Source of the DNA: Kiritimatiellia bacterium
GTDB taxonomy: Bacteria; Verrucomicrobiota; Kiritimatiellia; CAIVKH01
NCBI GenBank assembly: GCA_025054615.1
Contig: JANWZO010000012.1
Location: forward strand, 5,818 to 69,817
Direction: 5' to 3'
DNA length: 64,000 bases
Shown here: positions 1 to 8,778 of the stretch, piece after piece
Layout of the letters: each line of letters starts with the position of its first letter
Position numbering within the stretch: position 1 is the first letter of the stretch
The notes under the pieces: model-generated
The model's input: the letters and a program-made list of their open reading frames with translations, nothing else
Database searches by the model: none
Told to the model about the DNA's origin: nothing
Position numbers and translations under genes: made by a program

Positions 1-875
1 TGTTGCAACGCGGCTTCGCCGTTACGGTTGTTGACAACTTCATGTACAACCAGGCGTCGCTGTTGGACTGCTGCGCATACGACCACTTCAACATCGTTCG
101 CGGCGACGTCCGAGATCGAACTCTGATAAAAAAACTGGTCGACAGCGCGGACATCATCATCCCCCTCGCATGCCTCGTCGGCGCTCCAGCCTGTGCGCAG
201 CGCCCACAGGAAGCCGAATCGATCAACCGCGACGCGGTCAAAATGATCGTGGACCTCTCGCGCCCGGACCAGAAAATCATCTACCCCAACACGAACAGCG
301 GTTACGGAATCGGCAACTCGGGCGAGTATTGCACCGAGGATTCGCCACTCCGACCGATATCGCTCTACGGAATCACGAAAGTGGAGGCGGAAAAGTACGT
401 CCTCGAAAGCGGCCGCGGCATCTCCTTTCGCCTCGCCACGGTGTTTGGCGTCAGCCCTCGGATGCGGATTGATTTGCTCGTGAATGACTTTACCTACCGC
501 GCCCTGACCGACCGGTTCATCGTACTCTTTGAAGCGCACTTCAAGCGCAACTACATCCACATCCGTGACGTCGCGTACGCCTTCCTGCATGCGATCGATC
601 ACTGGGATCAGATGAAAGGTCGAGCCTACAACGTCGGGCTCAGCTCGGCCAACCTATCCAAGATGGAGCTTTGTCTCGAAATCAAAAAGCAGATTCCGGA
701 CTTCACAATCATGGAGGCGCCGATCGGCCGGGATCCTGACCAGCGGAATTATATTGTCAGCAATGAGCGGATCGAGCGCACCGGCTGGATGCCCCGGTAT
801 TCCCTGCAATGGGGAATCGCCGAGCTGATCCGCGGCTATCAGATCATTCGGAAAAACCAGTACGCCAACGTGTAA
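1..875 (+). CDS. NAD-dependent epimerase/dehydratase (5' partial)
   Basis: The C-terminal 290 residues of an extended short-chain dehydrogenase are present; the reading frame runs off the left window edge, so the N-terminal GxxGxxG nucleotide motif is missing. The catalytic Y-x3-K appears as YGITK and sits in the context NSGYG...PLRPISLYGITKVEAEK, typical of sugar-nucleotide epimerases, with a substrate half holding an RNYIHIRDVA-type segment. It is followed 13 nt later by a second epimerase and then a kinase and glycosyltransferase, so it probably works on a nucleotide-activated sugar for a surface glycan. Exact substrate cannot be read from the sequence. Family call is secure, function is inferred from context. 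Confidence 0.85.
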   Translation, partial: LQRGFAVTVVDNFMYNQASLLDCCAYDHFNIVRGDVRDRTLIKKLVDSADIIIPLACLVGAPACAQRPQEAESINRDAVKMIVDLSRPDQKIIYPNTNSGYGIGNSGEYCTEDSPLRPISLYGITKVEAEKYVLESGRGISFRLATVFGVSPRMRIDLLVNDFTYRALTDRFIVLFEAHFKRNYIHIRDVAYAFLHAIDHWDQMKGRAYNVGLSSANLSKMELCLEIKKQIPDFTIMEAPIGRDPDQRNYIVSNERIERTGWMPRYSLQWGIAELIRGYQIIRKNQYANV

Positions 876-888
876 ACCGTCTCCAACG

Positions 889-1842
889 ATGAAGGACCGC
901 CGATTCAAACGCATCCTCGTCACCGGCGCGCACGGATTCCTGGGCCATCATGTCCTGCCCGAACTGAAGAACGCCTTCGACGCGGAATTTGTCTGCCCGA
1001 CTCGCGCCGAATATGACCTGTTGCAGCCCGGCGTCCCCGAGCGGATGATGCGCGATATCCAGCCCGATTGCGTCGTCCACATGGCCGCCAAATCCGGAGG
1101 GATCCTCGACAACAAGAAACGGCCCGCGGAATATTTCTACGAAAACTTGGCGATGAATACGGCCATCTTCCACGAGGCGTGGCGGGCCGGCGTCAAAAAG
1201 TTTCTCACATTCATGGGTGGATGCTCCTATCCCGCAAATGCCATCTCGCCGATCGGCGAAGACCAGATGTGGAACGGCCTGCCCCAGATCGAGAGCGTCG
1301 GCTATTCCGTGGCGAAGAAGATGCTGCTGATCCAGTCATGGGCCTATCGCACCCAGTACGGATTCAACTCCGTCGTGCTGATTCCCGGCAACGTTTACGG
1401 CGAATGGGACAATTTCAATCTCGAGCAGGCGCACGTAATCCCGGCGATGATTCGCAAGTACATCGAGGCCAAAGAGGCGGGGCGCCCCTCGATCACTGCC
1501 TTCGGCACTGGGCGTCCGACTCGTGATTTCGTCTACGCCGGCGACGTCGCCAAAACCATCCCCTGGTTCCTCGCTCACTACGATTCGAGCGAGCCGGTTA
1601 ACATCTCCGCCGGCCGCCGAATCTCGATCCGCGAACTGGCGGAAACCGTCAAGAAAGTCACCGGTTTCGAGGGCGAAATCGTTTGGGATACGTCCAAACC
1701 AGACGGGCAGATGGATAAAATTTTTGATGTCTCCAAACTCAGGAGCCTCGGCCTGTCCTGCGACACGCCTCTTGAAGAGGGCCTGCGGCGCACGACCAAC
1801 TGGTTCCTTCACGCCCGCGAAACGGGCGAGGTCCGTCTGTGA
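889..1842 (+). CDS. GDP-L-fucose synthase-like epimerase/reductase
   Basis: A 317-residue extended SDR. The N-terminus has a Rossmann motif (GAHGFLGHH, about residues 13-21); the catalytic Y-x3-K is YSVAK. The AAKSGGILDN segment and the GRPTRDFVYAGDVA block resemble GDP-4-keto-6-deoxymannose epimerase/reductases (Fcl/WcaG type). This family can also act on GDP-heptose intermediates, and the HddA-like kinase two genes downstream makes a GDP-heptose or deoxyheptose product a reasonable inference. It starts 13 nt after the preceding epimerase and its stop overlaps the next GTG start (GTGA). The family is clear; whether the substrate is a mannose or a heptose derivative is not. Confidence 0.8.
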   Translation: MKDRRFKRILVTGAHGFLGHHVLPELKNAFDAEFVCPTRAEYDLLQPGVPERMMRDIQPDCVVHMAAKSGGILDNKKRPAEYFYENLAMNTAIFHEAWRAGVKKFLTFMGGCSYPANAISPIGEDQMWNGLPQIESVGYSVAKKMLLIQSWAYRTQYGFNSVVLIPGNVYGEWDNFNLEQAHVIPAMIRKYIEAKEAGRPSITAFGTGRPTRDFVYAGDVAKTIPWFLAHYDSSEPVNISAGRRISIRELAETVKKVTGFEGEIVWDTSKPDGQMDKIFDVSKLRSLGLSCDTPLEEGLRRTTNWFLHARETGEVRL

Positions 1843-2633
1843 GCCGGTCCGCGGATCTGATCGTGATCGGCGCCGCCGGATTCATCGGTTCGGCCGTCGC
1901 TGCTGAGGCAAAGGCCCGCGGGCTCGAAGTCATCGAGGTCACCCGCGAATCCTACCAGCCCGGCCTTGCCGCGCGGTGGCTCATCAATGCCAATGGCAAC
2001 TCCAAAAAATTTCTCGCGCGCGAACAGCCGGCCCTCGACTTCGATCTGTCGGTCCGCTCAGTCATGCAATCTCTGCACGACTTTCAATATGAGAGATATT
2101 GCTTCCTCTCCTCGATCGACGTGTACGACAACGTTAGCGACCCCGCTGCCAACCGCGAAACAGCCGCCATCCGGCGCGACCGGCTCTCACCGTATGGCCT
2201 CCACAAACTGATCGCCGAGGACCTTGTCCGCGCTTACGCGCCGCGCCGTTTGATCCTCAGAATGGGCGGGTTCGTCGGGCCGGGCCTCCGGAAAAACAGT
2301 GTGTACGACCTGCTAAAAAACCTCCCGTTGCGCGTGCACCCCGACTCCCGCTATCAATACCTTCATACCCGCGAACTCGCCGCAATCGTCCTCGACCTTC
2401 TGGCCGGCGCGGTAGAGGATGACATATGGAATGTCGCGGGAGACGGCACGCTGTCGCTCCGCGAGATCGCGTCGTGGATACCGGGCGCGAAACTGCCCGA
2501 ACCGGTCGGGTTTCCGGAGGTGTATGACGTGAACATCGAGAAACTCAAACGCTGGCGGGCCGTGCCCCCCACGTCCGAAACGGTTCGCCGATTCGTCGCC
2601 GACGTGCTCGCCGGCCGGGAGACGCTCGCATGA
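1839..2633 (+). CDS. NAD-dependent epimerase/dehydratase
   Basis: A 264-residue, rather short extended SDR with a Rossmann motif near the N-terminus (GAAGFIGSA, about residues 11-19) and catalytic YGLHK. The usual long C-terminal substrate domain is reduced, and NxxG-type residues (WNVAGDG) remain. The GTG start lies in a 4-nt GTGA overlap with the previous stop, and the stop overlaps the next ATG (ATGA), so it is translationally coupled on both sides within the sugar-nucleotide operon. It could be a ketoreductase finishing a deoxysugar, or an epimerase. Only the family is supported. Confidence 0.8.
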   Translation: MSRSADLIVIGAAGFIGSAVAAEAKARGLEVIEVTRESYQPGLAARWLINANGNSKKFLAREQPALDFDLSVRSVMQSLHDFQYERYCFLSSIDVYDNVSDPAANRETAAIRRDRLSPYGLHKLIAEDLVRAYAPRRLILRMGGFVGPGLRKNSVYDLLKNLPLRVHPDSRYQYLHTRELAAIVLDLLAGAVEDDIWNVAGDGTLSLREIASWIPGAKLPEPVGFPEVYDVNIEKLKRWRAVPPTSETVRRFVADVLAGRETLA

Positions 2634-3616
2634 TCATCTCGCGCACGCCTTTCCGCGTCAGTTTCTTCGGCGGTGGAACCGACTTTCCCGAATTCTACCG
2701 CGAACACGGCGGCGCCGTCCTCGCAACATCGATCGACAAATACTGTTACCTCGCCGTCCATTCGCTCGGCCCGTTTTTCCGCCATCGCATCCGCGTCAGC
2801 TACGCGCAGACCGAGACGGTGATTCACCCCTCCGAAATCCGGCACCCGCTCGTCCGCGAGTGCCTCGGCCTTCTCGGCATCGATTCGTGCATGGAAATCA
2901 GCCACATCGCGGACCTTCCCGGTCGGACCGGCCTCGGTTCCTCCTCGTCGTTCACCGTCGGCCTCCTCAACGCGCTCCACGCATTCCGCGGCGAAACCTG
3001 CACGCCCGCGCAACTCGCGCAGGAGGCGATCGTCGTCGAACGGGAACGGGTCGGCGATGCGGGCGGCCACCAGGACCAGTACGCCGCCGCGTTCGGCGGT
3101 TTGCGGCGATACGATTTCACCGCCGACGGCGTCCGGGAACGGCTGGTTCCGCTGGCGCCGGAAAGAAAGAAGGCTCTCAGCGACCGCCTTCTCATGTTCT
3201 ACACCGGGGTGGAAAGCTCCGCAGAGGAAATCCTCCGCGAGCAGTCCCGCAACACCGCCCGCAACATCCCCGCCCTGCGAGAAATGCGCGCGATGGTCGA
3301 CCACGCCGAACGAATCCTTACCGGTTCGGACGATCTCGAATCCTTCGGCCGCCTTCTTCACGCCGCCTGGCTCCACAAGCGGTCCCTCTCCTCGGGAATC
3401 ACCAATGCAGCCATCGACGACGCCTATGACGTCGCCCTGCGGGCTGGAGCCATCGGGGGCAAACTGCTCGGCGCCGGCGGACGCGGCTTCCTGCTCCTAT
3501 ACGTCGAACCACATGCGCAGCCCGCGGTTCGCGACGCGCTCCGCCAACTCGTTGAAATCCCCTTCTGCTTCAGCGACACCGGCTCCCAGATCATCTTCCG
3601 CACGCCGGAGTCATGA
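2630..3616 (+). CDS. GHMP kinase, D-glycero-D-manno-heptose 7-phosphate kinase (HddA-like)
   Basis: A 328-residue GHMP-superfamily kinase. The N-terminus ISRTPFRVSFFGGGTD is the family signature of HddA-type sugar kinases; the ATP-binding motif PGRTGLGSSSSF lies around residues 98-109, and the C-terminal glycine-rich motif KLLGAGGRGF around residues 280-290. HddA phosphorylates D-glycero-alpha-D-manno-heptose 7-phosphate at C1 before GDP transfer. The other steps (GmhA isomerase, HddC guanylyltransferase) are not in the window and may lie upstream. It is coupled by ATGA overlaps to both neighbours. Related fucose/arabinose kinases of the same superfamily are an alternative, so no gene symbol is assigned. 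Confidence 0.8.
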   Translation: MIISRTPFRVSFFGGGTDFPEFYREHGGAVLATSIDKYCYLAVHSLGPFFRHRIRVSYAQTETVIHPSEIRHPLVRECLGLLGIDSCMEISHIADLPGRTGLGSSSSFTVGLLNALHAFRGETCTPAQLAQEAIVVERERVGDAGGHQDQYAAAFGGLRRYDFTADGVRERLVPLAPERKKALSDRLLMFYTGVESSAEEILREQSRNTARNIPALREMRAMVDHAERILTGSDDLESFGRLLHAAWLHKRSLSSGITNAAIDDAYDVALRAGAIGGKLLGAGGRGFLLLYVEPHAQPAVRDALRQLVEIPFCFSDTGSQIIFRTPES

Positions 3617-4806
3617 GCGAAAAGCCCCGGCTGGCCTTCTGGTTCCGGTACGGCGCCGCGGAGCACGCCGAGTTGTACCACGCCCTCCCCCGGCTGCTGC
3701 AGGCCCTCTCCGAACACGTCGAGGTACATTACTTTGGCCCACAGGGCCGACGGCCGGACCCGGAATCCATCGCCCGCGTGGCCGTGCTGCACCGGGTGCC
3801 TTTTCGCGTGGACCGCACAAAGCACCGAGACAAAGTCGCCAAATACTTGCTCTGGCTGCTCTGGCTGCCATGGATCGGGCTGCAGTGCCGCCGACTCGGC
3901 GTCCGCGCGGTCTACATCGATGAAACTGTCCCACTCGCCGCGCCCCTCGCCCGGCTATTCTTCGGTCCGAACGTCGCCATCACCGTCGCCGACTTTTTCA
4001 CCGACATCTACCTTTCCGGCGGCCCGATCCATCGCGCGCTCGCGCGCGCGATTCAGGCCCTGGATTGGGCGGCGTGGCGCAAGCTACCCCTCATTATCAC
4101 GCGGGCCTGTAACACACGCGATTTCCTCGCCCGCCACGGCATTAACCCCGACCGCGTCGTTCCAATCTATGACCCTGTCGATGCTCGGCTTTACCACCCC
4201 GCCGATCGCGCCGCTGCTCGCGCACGCTTCGGCTACGGGGAAGACGACGTCGTCCTGGTTCACCATGGCATCCTCCACCCCAACAAGGGAAATGACCGCA
4301 TATTCCGCGCATTAGCTGCCGCGCGAAGTCGACTGCCCAACGTCCGTTTCCTGCTCGTGGGGCATGGACCTGAATTCGAGCCGCTTCGCGCCCTCGCCCA
4401 AGAACTCCGAATCCAGGACATTGTTCAAATGACCGGATGGCTGCCCCGGCCGGAAGATGTGAACGTTGCGCTCAACGCAGGCGACATTGGCCTTGTCATG
4501 CGCGTCGGCCACCGCTCAGACGATTTCCACATGACCGGAGCGCTCGTCCACAACATGGCTGTCGGCCTGCCCATCCTGGCCGCCGACCTCGGCGGTGTCC
4601 GGGAGGTCGTGCGCGACGGCTATAACGGGTTTCTCTTTCCGCCCGACGATATGGACCTATTCACCCGGCGGCTCGCGGAGCTGGCGGCAGACCCTTCGCT
4701 CCGTGCCCGGCTCGGCAGTGCCGCGCTGGCCAGCGCAAGGGAACATTTCGATTTGGAAAAAGTTGTGCAACGCACTGTGTCCGCGTTGCTGCGACTTGTC
4801 TCCTGA
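3613..4806 (+). CDS. Glycosyltransferase, GT4 / group 1 family
   Basis: A 397-residue GT-B fold enzyme. The C-terminal donor domain shows a GxLHPNKG-like motif after VLVHHG (about residue 217), then MTGWLPRPEDVN and the EX7E-like region ending GVREVVRDGYNGFLFPP, typical of GT4 retaining transferases. The N-terminal acceptor half has a hydrophobic stretch (YLLWLLWLPWIGLQ, about residues 77-90) suggesting membrane association. It is the last gene of the operon, with an ATGA overlap to the kinase, and probably transfers the activated sugar made by the preceding genes. It converges on the helicase gene with only 18 nt between stops. Donor and acceptor are unknown. Confidence 0.85.
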   Translation: MSEKPRLAFWFRYGAAEHAELYHALPRLLQALSEHVEVHYFGPQGRRPDPESIARVAVLHRVPFRVDRTKHRDKVAKYLLWLLWLPWIGLQCRRLGVRAVYIDETVPLAAPLARLFFGPNVAITVADFFTDIYLSGGPIHRALARAIQALDWAAWRKLPLIITRACNTRDFLARHGINPDRVVPIYDPVDARLYHPADRAAARARFGYGEDDVVLVHHGILHPNKGNDRIFRALAAARSRLPNVRFLLVGHGPEFEPLRALAQELRIQDIVQMTGWLPRPEDVNVALNAGDIGLVMRVGHRSDDFHMTGALVHNMAVGLPILAADLGGVREVVRDGYNGFLFPPDDMDLFTRRLAELAADPSLRARLGSAALASAREHFDLEKVVQRTVSALLRLVS

Positions 4807-4824
4807 AGGGCCTCAACCGGGGGA

Positions 4825-6447
4825 TCAAACCGGAATATCCGGCGCAGGCGGGGGTCTCGGCGCATCGGCCGGCGCTTCGTCGAACTTGCGGGGCGCCAAC
4901 CTCCCGCGACCCCGACCGGCCCGTCGACGCCGGCGACGCGGCGGACCGCCTGAATCGTCGCCCTGCCCCGCGGCGGCGCGCTTCCGTTCGCGATCGGACC
5001 GCTCCGCCGTTTGCTCCGGCGGGGGCGGAAGCACGAGCCAATCATCCTCGGGATGTGTACAGCTCAGCGTTTTGCCGATGAACTTCTCAATCGCCGGAAT
5101 GTGGAACGACTCGTTTTCGTCTGCGAAGTTGATGGATGTGCCGCTCGCCCCAGCGCGGCCGGTGCGCCCAATTCGGTGCACATAGTCCTCCGGATCCTCG
5201 GGCAGGTTGTAGTTGACCACATGGGTCACGCCGTTCACGTGGATGCCGCGGCCCGCGACGTCTGTCGCCACCAGCACGCGAAACTCTCCGCGCCGGAAGC
5301 GCTCGAGGGTCCGGATCCGTTTCTCCTGCGCGACAGCGCCGGACAACAGCTCGGCGTCCAGTCCGTAGCGGCGCAGCCGGTTGAGAAGGGTCTCCGCCTC
5401 ATCGCGCCGGTTCACGAAGCAGATCACCCGACGGGCGTTCTCTCGCGTGAGCAGGTTGTAGAGCAGCGCGAATTTCTGCTCGCTGGTGACAATGAAGGTC
5501 ACCTGCTCCACGGTGTCCACCGCCACCTTCTCGGGCGCGATCTCGACGGTGACGGGGTCGCGCGTCCATGCTGCCGCCAGCCGCCGCACGTCGGGTGTGA
5601 GCGTCGCGCTGAAAAAAAGGGTCTGCCGGCGGTCCTTTGGCGGCGTCGAATGGACGATGGTGCGGACATCGGGAATGAATCCCATGTCGAGCATGCGATC
5701 GGCTTCGTCGATCACGAGAATTTCCACATGGCGTAGGTCGAGGTCGCCGCGCCGTTTGAAATCGATGAGGCGCCCCGGCGTGGCCACAACGATATCGACG
5801 CGCTCCTTGCGCAACTGATCTCGCTGTTTCTCGTAGTCCATACCGCCAAAGACCGCGAGCGAGGAAAACGGCACATACCGGCCGAGCGCCCGTGCGTCTT
5901 TGTGAATTTGCAGGCACAGCTCGCGGGTCGGTGCGAGGATGAGGGCGCGCGGCGCTCCGGACTTCGCTGGCAGGGCCGGGGCCTCGCGAAGTAGGCGGGT
6001 GAAAATCGTGATCAGAAAGGCCGCGGTCTTGCCGGTTCCTGTCTGCGCCTGCCCAAAGGCGTCACGTCCGGAGAGAGTATGCGGAAGGATCGCCGCCTGG
6101 ATCGGCGTGCAGTACATAAACTGCAGATCCGCAATGGCGTGGAGAATCTCGTTGGGAAGGTTTAGGTCGTGAAATCGCGTTTTGCCCTCGGCGACGGGGA
6201 CCTGGAACATACTCGGATCCCAGGCGACCGCCGAAGGAGCCGCATCGAGAGACGGGGCGGCGGAAATCGACGGCGCCTCCGCCGCGTTGCCGCGCCGACG
6301 GCCGCTGGGCTTGTTCATTCGGGAGGATTCGGGGACTTGCGCGGGAGTGGGCTTCGGTTGAACTTCTGGGACCGATGGCGCAGATTTGACCGTGGAAGTT
6401 GCGCCGCGAAGGCGCCGGATGACCTGCTGAATCAGTTTTCGGACCAT
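4825..6447 (-). CDS. DEAD-box ATP-dependent RNA helicase (RhlB/RhlE-like)
   Basis: A 540-residue RNA helicase. Q motif region CTPIQ (about 114), Walker A TGTGKT (136-141), PTRELCLQ (about 174), TPGRL, DEAD (247-250), SAT (279-281) and the C-terminal ARGxD-equivalent ATDVAGRGIHV and HRIGRTGRAG are all present, so it should be an active ATPase that remodels RNA duplexes. Before the core are about 75 disordered Pro/Ala-rich residues, and after it a tail with a run of arginines and RGRGR repeats, which in other DEAD-box proteins gives non-specific RNA binding or tethering to a degradosome. The gene is monocistronic and divergent from the DCC gene. Confidence 0.95.
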   Translation of the reverse strand: MVRKLIQQVIRRLRGATSTVKSAPSVPEVQPKPTPAQVPESSRMNKPSGRRRGNAAEAPSISAAPSLDAAPSAVAWDPSMFQVPVAEGKTRFHDLNLPNEILHAIADLQFMYCTPIQAAILPHTLSGRDAFGQAQTGTGKTAAFLITIFTRLLREAPALPAKSGAPRALILAPTRELCLQIHKDARALGRYVPFSSLAVFGGMDYEKQRDQLRKERVDIVVATPGRLIDFKRRGDLDLRHVEILVIDEADRMLDMGFIPDVRTIVHSTPPKDRRQTLFFSATLTPDVRRLAAAWTRDPVTVEIAPEKVAVDTVEQVTFIVTSEQKFALLYNLLTRENARRVICFVNRRDEAETLLNRLRRYGLDAELLSGAVAQEKRIRTLERFRRGEFRVLVATDVAGRGIHVNGVTHVVNYNLPEDPEDYVHRIGRTGRAGASGTSINFADENESFHIPAIEKFIGKTLSCTHPEDDWLVLPPPPEQTAERSDRERKRAAAGQGDDSGGPPRRRRRRAGRGRGRLAPRKFDEAPADAPRPPPAPDIPV

Positions 6448-6507
6448 GAAATGACTTTCGAACGCAATGCCGTAGAAAGGATACCCTCAAATGAGGCGTC
6501 TGATCCA

Positions 6508-6990
6508 ATGACGGCCGCCGCGAAATACGGCAAAAACCCCTTGGATTGCATTGTATTATATGACGGCGCCTGTGGATTCTGCAACAGGGCGGTTCGGTTT
6601 GTGCTCGCCCACGAACGACAGCCCTGGTGCCGTTTTGCCGCGCTGCAATCGCCCGCCGGCCGCGAACTCGTCCGCGCCGCCGGCCGGGACCCAGACCGGC
6701 TGGACACCCTCTACCTCTGGACTGGGAAAACCCTCCTCGAACGCAGCGACGCCGCCTTGGCGATCGCCTACCACCTGCGCGCCCCGTGGCGCTGGCTGAC
6801 CGTCTTCCGGCACCTTCCCCGCCGCTGGCGGGACGCCCTCTACGATGCATTCGCGCGCCGGCGATACCGCTGGTTCGGGCAACAGACCACCTGCCTGCTC
6901 CCCGCCGGCGCGAATCCAGCTCGCTTTCTCACCCAGCCCGTGGACCCGTCACCGCAGGTAGACCCAGCCGCTCCGCACGGCGCCCGCTGA
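6508..6990 (+). CDS. DCC-family thiol-disulfide oxidoreductase-like protein
   Basis: A 160-residue protein with the defining D-x2-C-x2-C motif (DGACGFC) near residue 20 followed by the family's typical hydrophobic and arginine-rich pattern (WRWLTVFRHLPRRWRDALYD). DCC proteins adopt a thioredoxin-like fold and are presumed redox-active; no specific partner is established. The ATG at 6508 has a GAGG 11 nt upstream; an in-frame ATG at 6451 is an alternative that would overlap the divergent helicase promoter region. The gene is followed by a palindromic repeat array rather than another gene. Confidence 0.75.
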   Translation: MTAAAKYGKNPLDCIVLYDGACGFCNRAVRFVLAHERQPWCRFAALQSPAGRELVRAAGRDPDRLDTLYLWTGKTLLERSDAALAIAYHLRAPWRWLTVFRHLPRRWRDALYDAFARRRYRWFGQQTTCLLPAGANPARFLTQPVDPSPQVDPAAPHGAR

Positions 6991-7022
6991 TGCCCGGCCC
7001 GAACCCGGCCGGCCTAGCAGCT

Positions 7023-7146
7023 TTCCATCGCACGGAATTTCCATCGCATGGAAATCGCCGAAAAATTTTTTCCATTGCATGGAAATTTCCGAAAAATTTT
7101 TTCCATTGCATGGAAATTGCCGAAAATTTTTTTCCATTGCATGGAA
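7023..7146. repeat. Array of five TTCCATTGCATGGAA palindromes
   Basis: Five 15-bp dyads with half-sites TTCCAT/ATGGAA and a 3-nt centre lie at 7023-7037 (one mismatch), 7039-7053, 7070-7084, 7101-7115 and 7132-7146. The first pair is 16 bp apart start to start; the remaining steps are exactly 31 bp. The spacers are also conserved (ATTTCCGAAAAATTTT and near copies). The array occupies the space between the DCC gene and the WalJ promoter. The same dyad recurs near 20.4 and 57.6 kb. It could be a protein-binding array, a repetitive extragenic element, or hairpins in RNA; sequence alone does not decide. Confidence 0.9.
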
Positions 7147-7189
7147 ACGGCATCTGGGGGACAGCCCTGAGAACTCCGGCGGGCCGGGC

Positions 7190-7216
7190 TTGAAAGGCGG
7201 TCCGGCGTGCTACAAT
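7190..7216 (+). promoter_or_regulatory. Promoter of the walJ-like operon, leaderless
   Basis: TTGAAA (7190-7195) and an extended -10 TGCTACAAT (hexamer TACAAT 7211-7216) are separated by 15 bp. Transcription would begin about 6-7 nt later, which is the GTG start codon at 7223, so the transcript should have no 5' leader. Confidence 0.6.
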
Positions 7217-7222
7217 GCGCGC

Positions 7223-8005
7223 GTGAGTCTCCAACTGAGCATCCTCGCGAGCGGCAGCAGCGGAAACTGCACGTTCGTCGCGTCGGGGCGGACCGCCATT
7301 CTGATCGATGCGGGCCTGAGCGCGCGCGCCATCGAGCAGCGCCTGGCAGCAATCGGAAAATCGCTGGATGAAATCCGCGCCGTGTGCGTTAGCCATGAGC
7401 ACGGCGACCACACGCAAGGGCTGCGGGTGCTCTACCAGCGCACGGGCATTCCGCTCTACGCCAACAGCGGGACCATCGAGGCGCTTGAACGCCAGCCCGA
7501 GTTTGAGGGTTTGAAATGGCATGTTTTTACGACGGGGTGCGCGTTCGAGATCGGCGACCTGACGATCGAGCCGTTCGCGGTTCCGCACGATGCATATGAG
7601 CCGGTGGGGTTTGTGGTGTCGAATGGCGCGTCTCGCGTCGGGATCGTGACCGACATGGGGATGAGCACGTCGCTGATCCGCGAACGGCTGCGCCGATGTG
7701 CGGCCCTGGTGGTGGAGTCGAACCATGACGAGGAGCTGCTGCTGGAGGCGGATCGCCCGTGGCATTTGAAGCAGCGAATCCGAGGTCGGCAGGGGCACCT
7801 CTCGAACCGCGGGGCCGCCGCCTTGCTCGCCGAAGTGGCAGGTCCGGACCTGCGATATGTGTTTCTGGCGCATTTGAGCGAGGACTGTAACAGGCCCGAG
7901 CTCGCCTGCCGGACAGCGCGGGAAACGTTGCTGCAACTCGGGCACGGCCATGTGTGCGTGCAGGCCGCCTACCCAGACCGCCCGACGGAACTGTGCATCG
8001 TGTGA
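7223..8005 (+). CDS. MBL-fold metallo-hydrolase, YycJ/WalJ-like
   Basis: A 260-residue metallo-beta-lactamase-fold hydrolase. The N-terminal ILASGSSGN signature and the metal-binding HEHGDH motif (about residues 56-61) are those of the YycJ/WalJ family, proposed 5'-3' DNA exonucleases linked to mismatch repair in Firmicutes; later ligand histidines and aspartates follow (VPHDAYEP, TDMG, HLSEDCNRPE). The reading frame extends upstream to 7079 through the palindrome array, but those residues are repeat-encoded and I place the start at GTG 7223, immediately downstream of a -10 box. Its stop overlaps the next gene (GTGA). Confidence 0.85.
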   Translation: MSLQLSILASGSSGNCTFVASGRTAILIDAGLSARAIEQRLAAIGKSLDEIRAVCVSHEHGDHTQGLRVLYQRTGIPLYANSGTIEALERQPEFEGLKWHVFTTGCAFEIGDLTIEPFAVPHDAYEPVGFVVSNGASRVGIVTDMGMSTSLIRERLRRCAALVVESNHDEELLLEADRPWHLKQRIRGRQGHLSNRGAAALLAEVAGPDLRYVFLAHLSEDCNRPELACRTARETLLQLGHGHVCVQAAYPDRPTELCIV

Positions 8006-8778
8006 ATCCACTCGACAACATACGGGTGGTTCTGGTGCGGACGATCTACGGCGGTAACCTCGGGGCGGTCTGCCGCGCGATGAAAAACATGGGGCTTTCC
8101 GACCTCGTACTGGTGAATCCGAACCCGGACATGGACTTTTACGACGCGCAGAAATACGCACTCCATGCCCAAGACGTGTTGGAGAACCGCCGGCAGGTGG
8201 CGAGCGTTCCGGAGGCGGTGGCGGACTGCTCAATCGTCGCCGCCACAACTGGACTCAAGGGGCTTTACCGAAGCCACGCGAAGACGCCGCGCGAATGGGC
8301 GCCTCGATTATTGGAATCCGCCTGCACTGGTCGGGTTGCGCTCGTTTTTGGGCCCGAGCACCACGGCCTCTCCAATGAAGAGATGCAATACGCCACGCTT
8401 CTGATCACGATCCCGAGCTCGCCGGCCTATCCGTCGCTGAACCTCGCGCAGGCGGTGATGATTTGCGCGTATGAACTATTCGTCGCCTCCGGCCAGTTCC
8501 AGCCGCCCCGCGAGATCCACCCCGAGGCGCCCGTTGTGATGCGAGAGCGTATGCTCAGCCTTTGGCGGGAGATGCTGCTGACGATCGGCTTCTGCGACGA
8601 AATCAAGATCGACCACATGATGATGGCGTTCCGCCGGATTTTCGGTCGGGGGTATTTGAGCGAGGCGGACGTCAACATCCTGATGGGGCTGGCGCGGCAG
8701 GCCATGTGGAGCGCGAAGCACACGCCGCAGGAGCGTCGACGCTCCAAGGCGGCAGCCCCAGCGGAGCCGTCGAGCTAG
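8002..8778 (+). CDS. SPOUT RNA methyltransferase, TrmJ-like
   Basis: A 258-residue SpoU/TrmH-type methyltransferase. The N-terminus IRVVLVRTIYGGNLGAVCRAMKNMG and the knot motifs FGPEHHGLSNEE and IPSSPAYPSLNLAQAV are characteristic of TrmJ (tRNA Cm32/Um32 2'-O-methyltransferase, SAM-dependent). The C-terminal 90 residues form the helical extension usual in TrmJ. The GTG start at 8002 overlaps the previous stop; an upstream in-frame ATG at 7954 lies inside the hydrolase gene and is less likely. RNA target is inferred from family resemblance. Confidence 0.85.
   Translation: MNPLDNIRVVLVRTIYGGNLGAVCRAMKNMGLSDLVLVNPNPDMDFYDAQKYALHAQDVLENRRQVASVPEAVADCSIVAATTGLKGLYRSHAKTPREWAPRLLESACTGRVALVFGPEHHGLSNEEMQYATLLITIPSSPAYPSLNLAQAVMICAYELFVASGQFQPPREIHPEAPVVMRERMLSLWREMLLTIGFCDEIKIDHMMMAFRRIFGRGYLSEADVNILMGLARQAMWSAKHTPQERRRSKAAAPAEPSS

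Noticed and set aside
2363-3376. 337-codon minus-strand frame over the sugar kinase
   Set aside because: Shadow of the GHMP kinase, which has all its motifs on the plus strand.
7023-7146. Palindrome array as a CRISPR
   Set aside because: Repeat 15 bp, spacers conserved rather than unique, only five copies and no cas genes.
7079-7222. N-terminal extension of the WalJ-like protein through the palindrome array
   Set aside because: The residues are translations of repeat DNA, and a -10 box lies between the array and GTG 7223.
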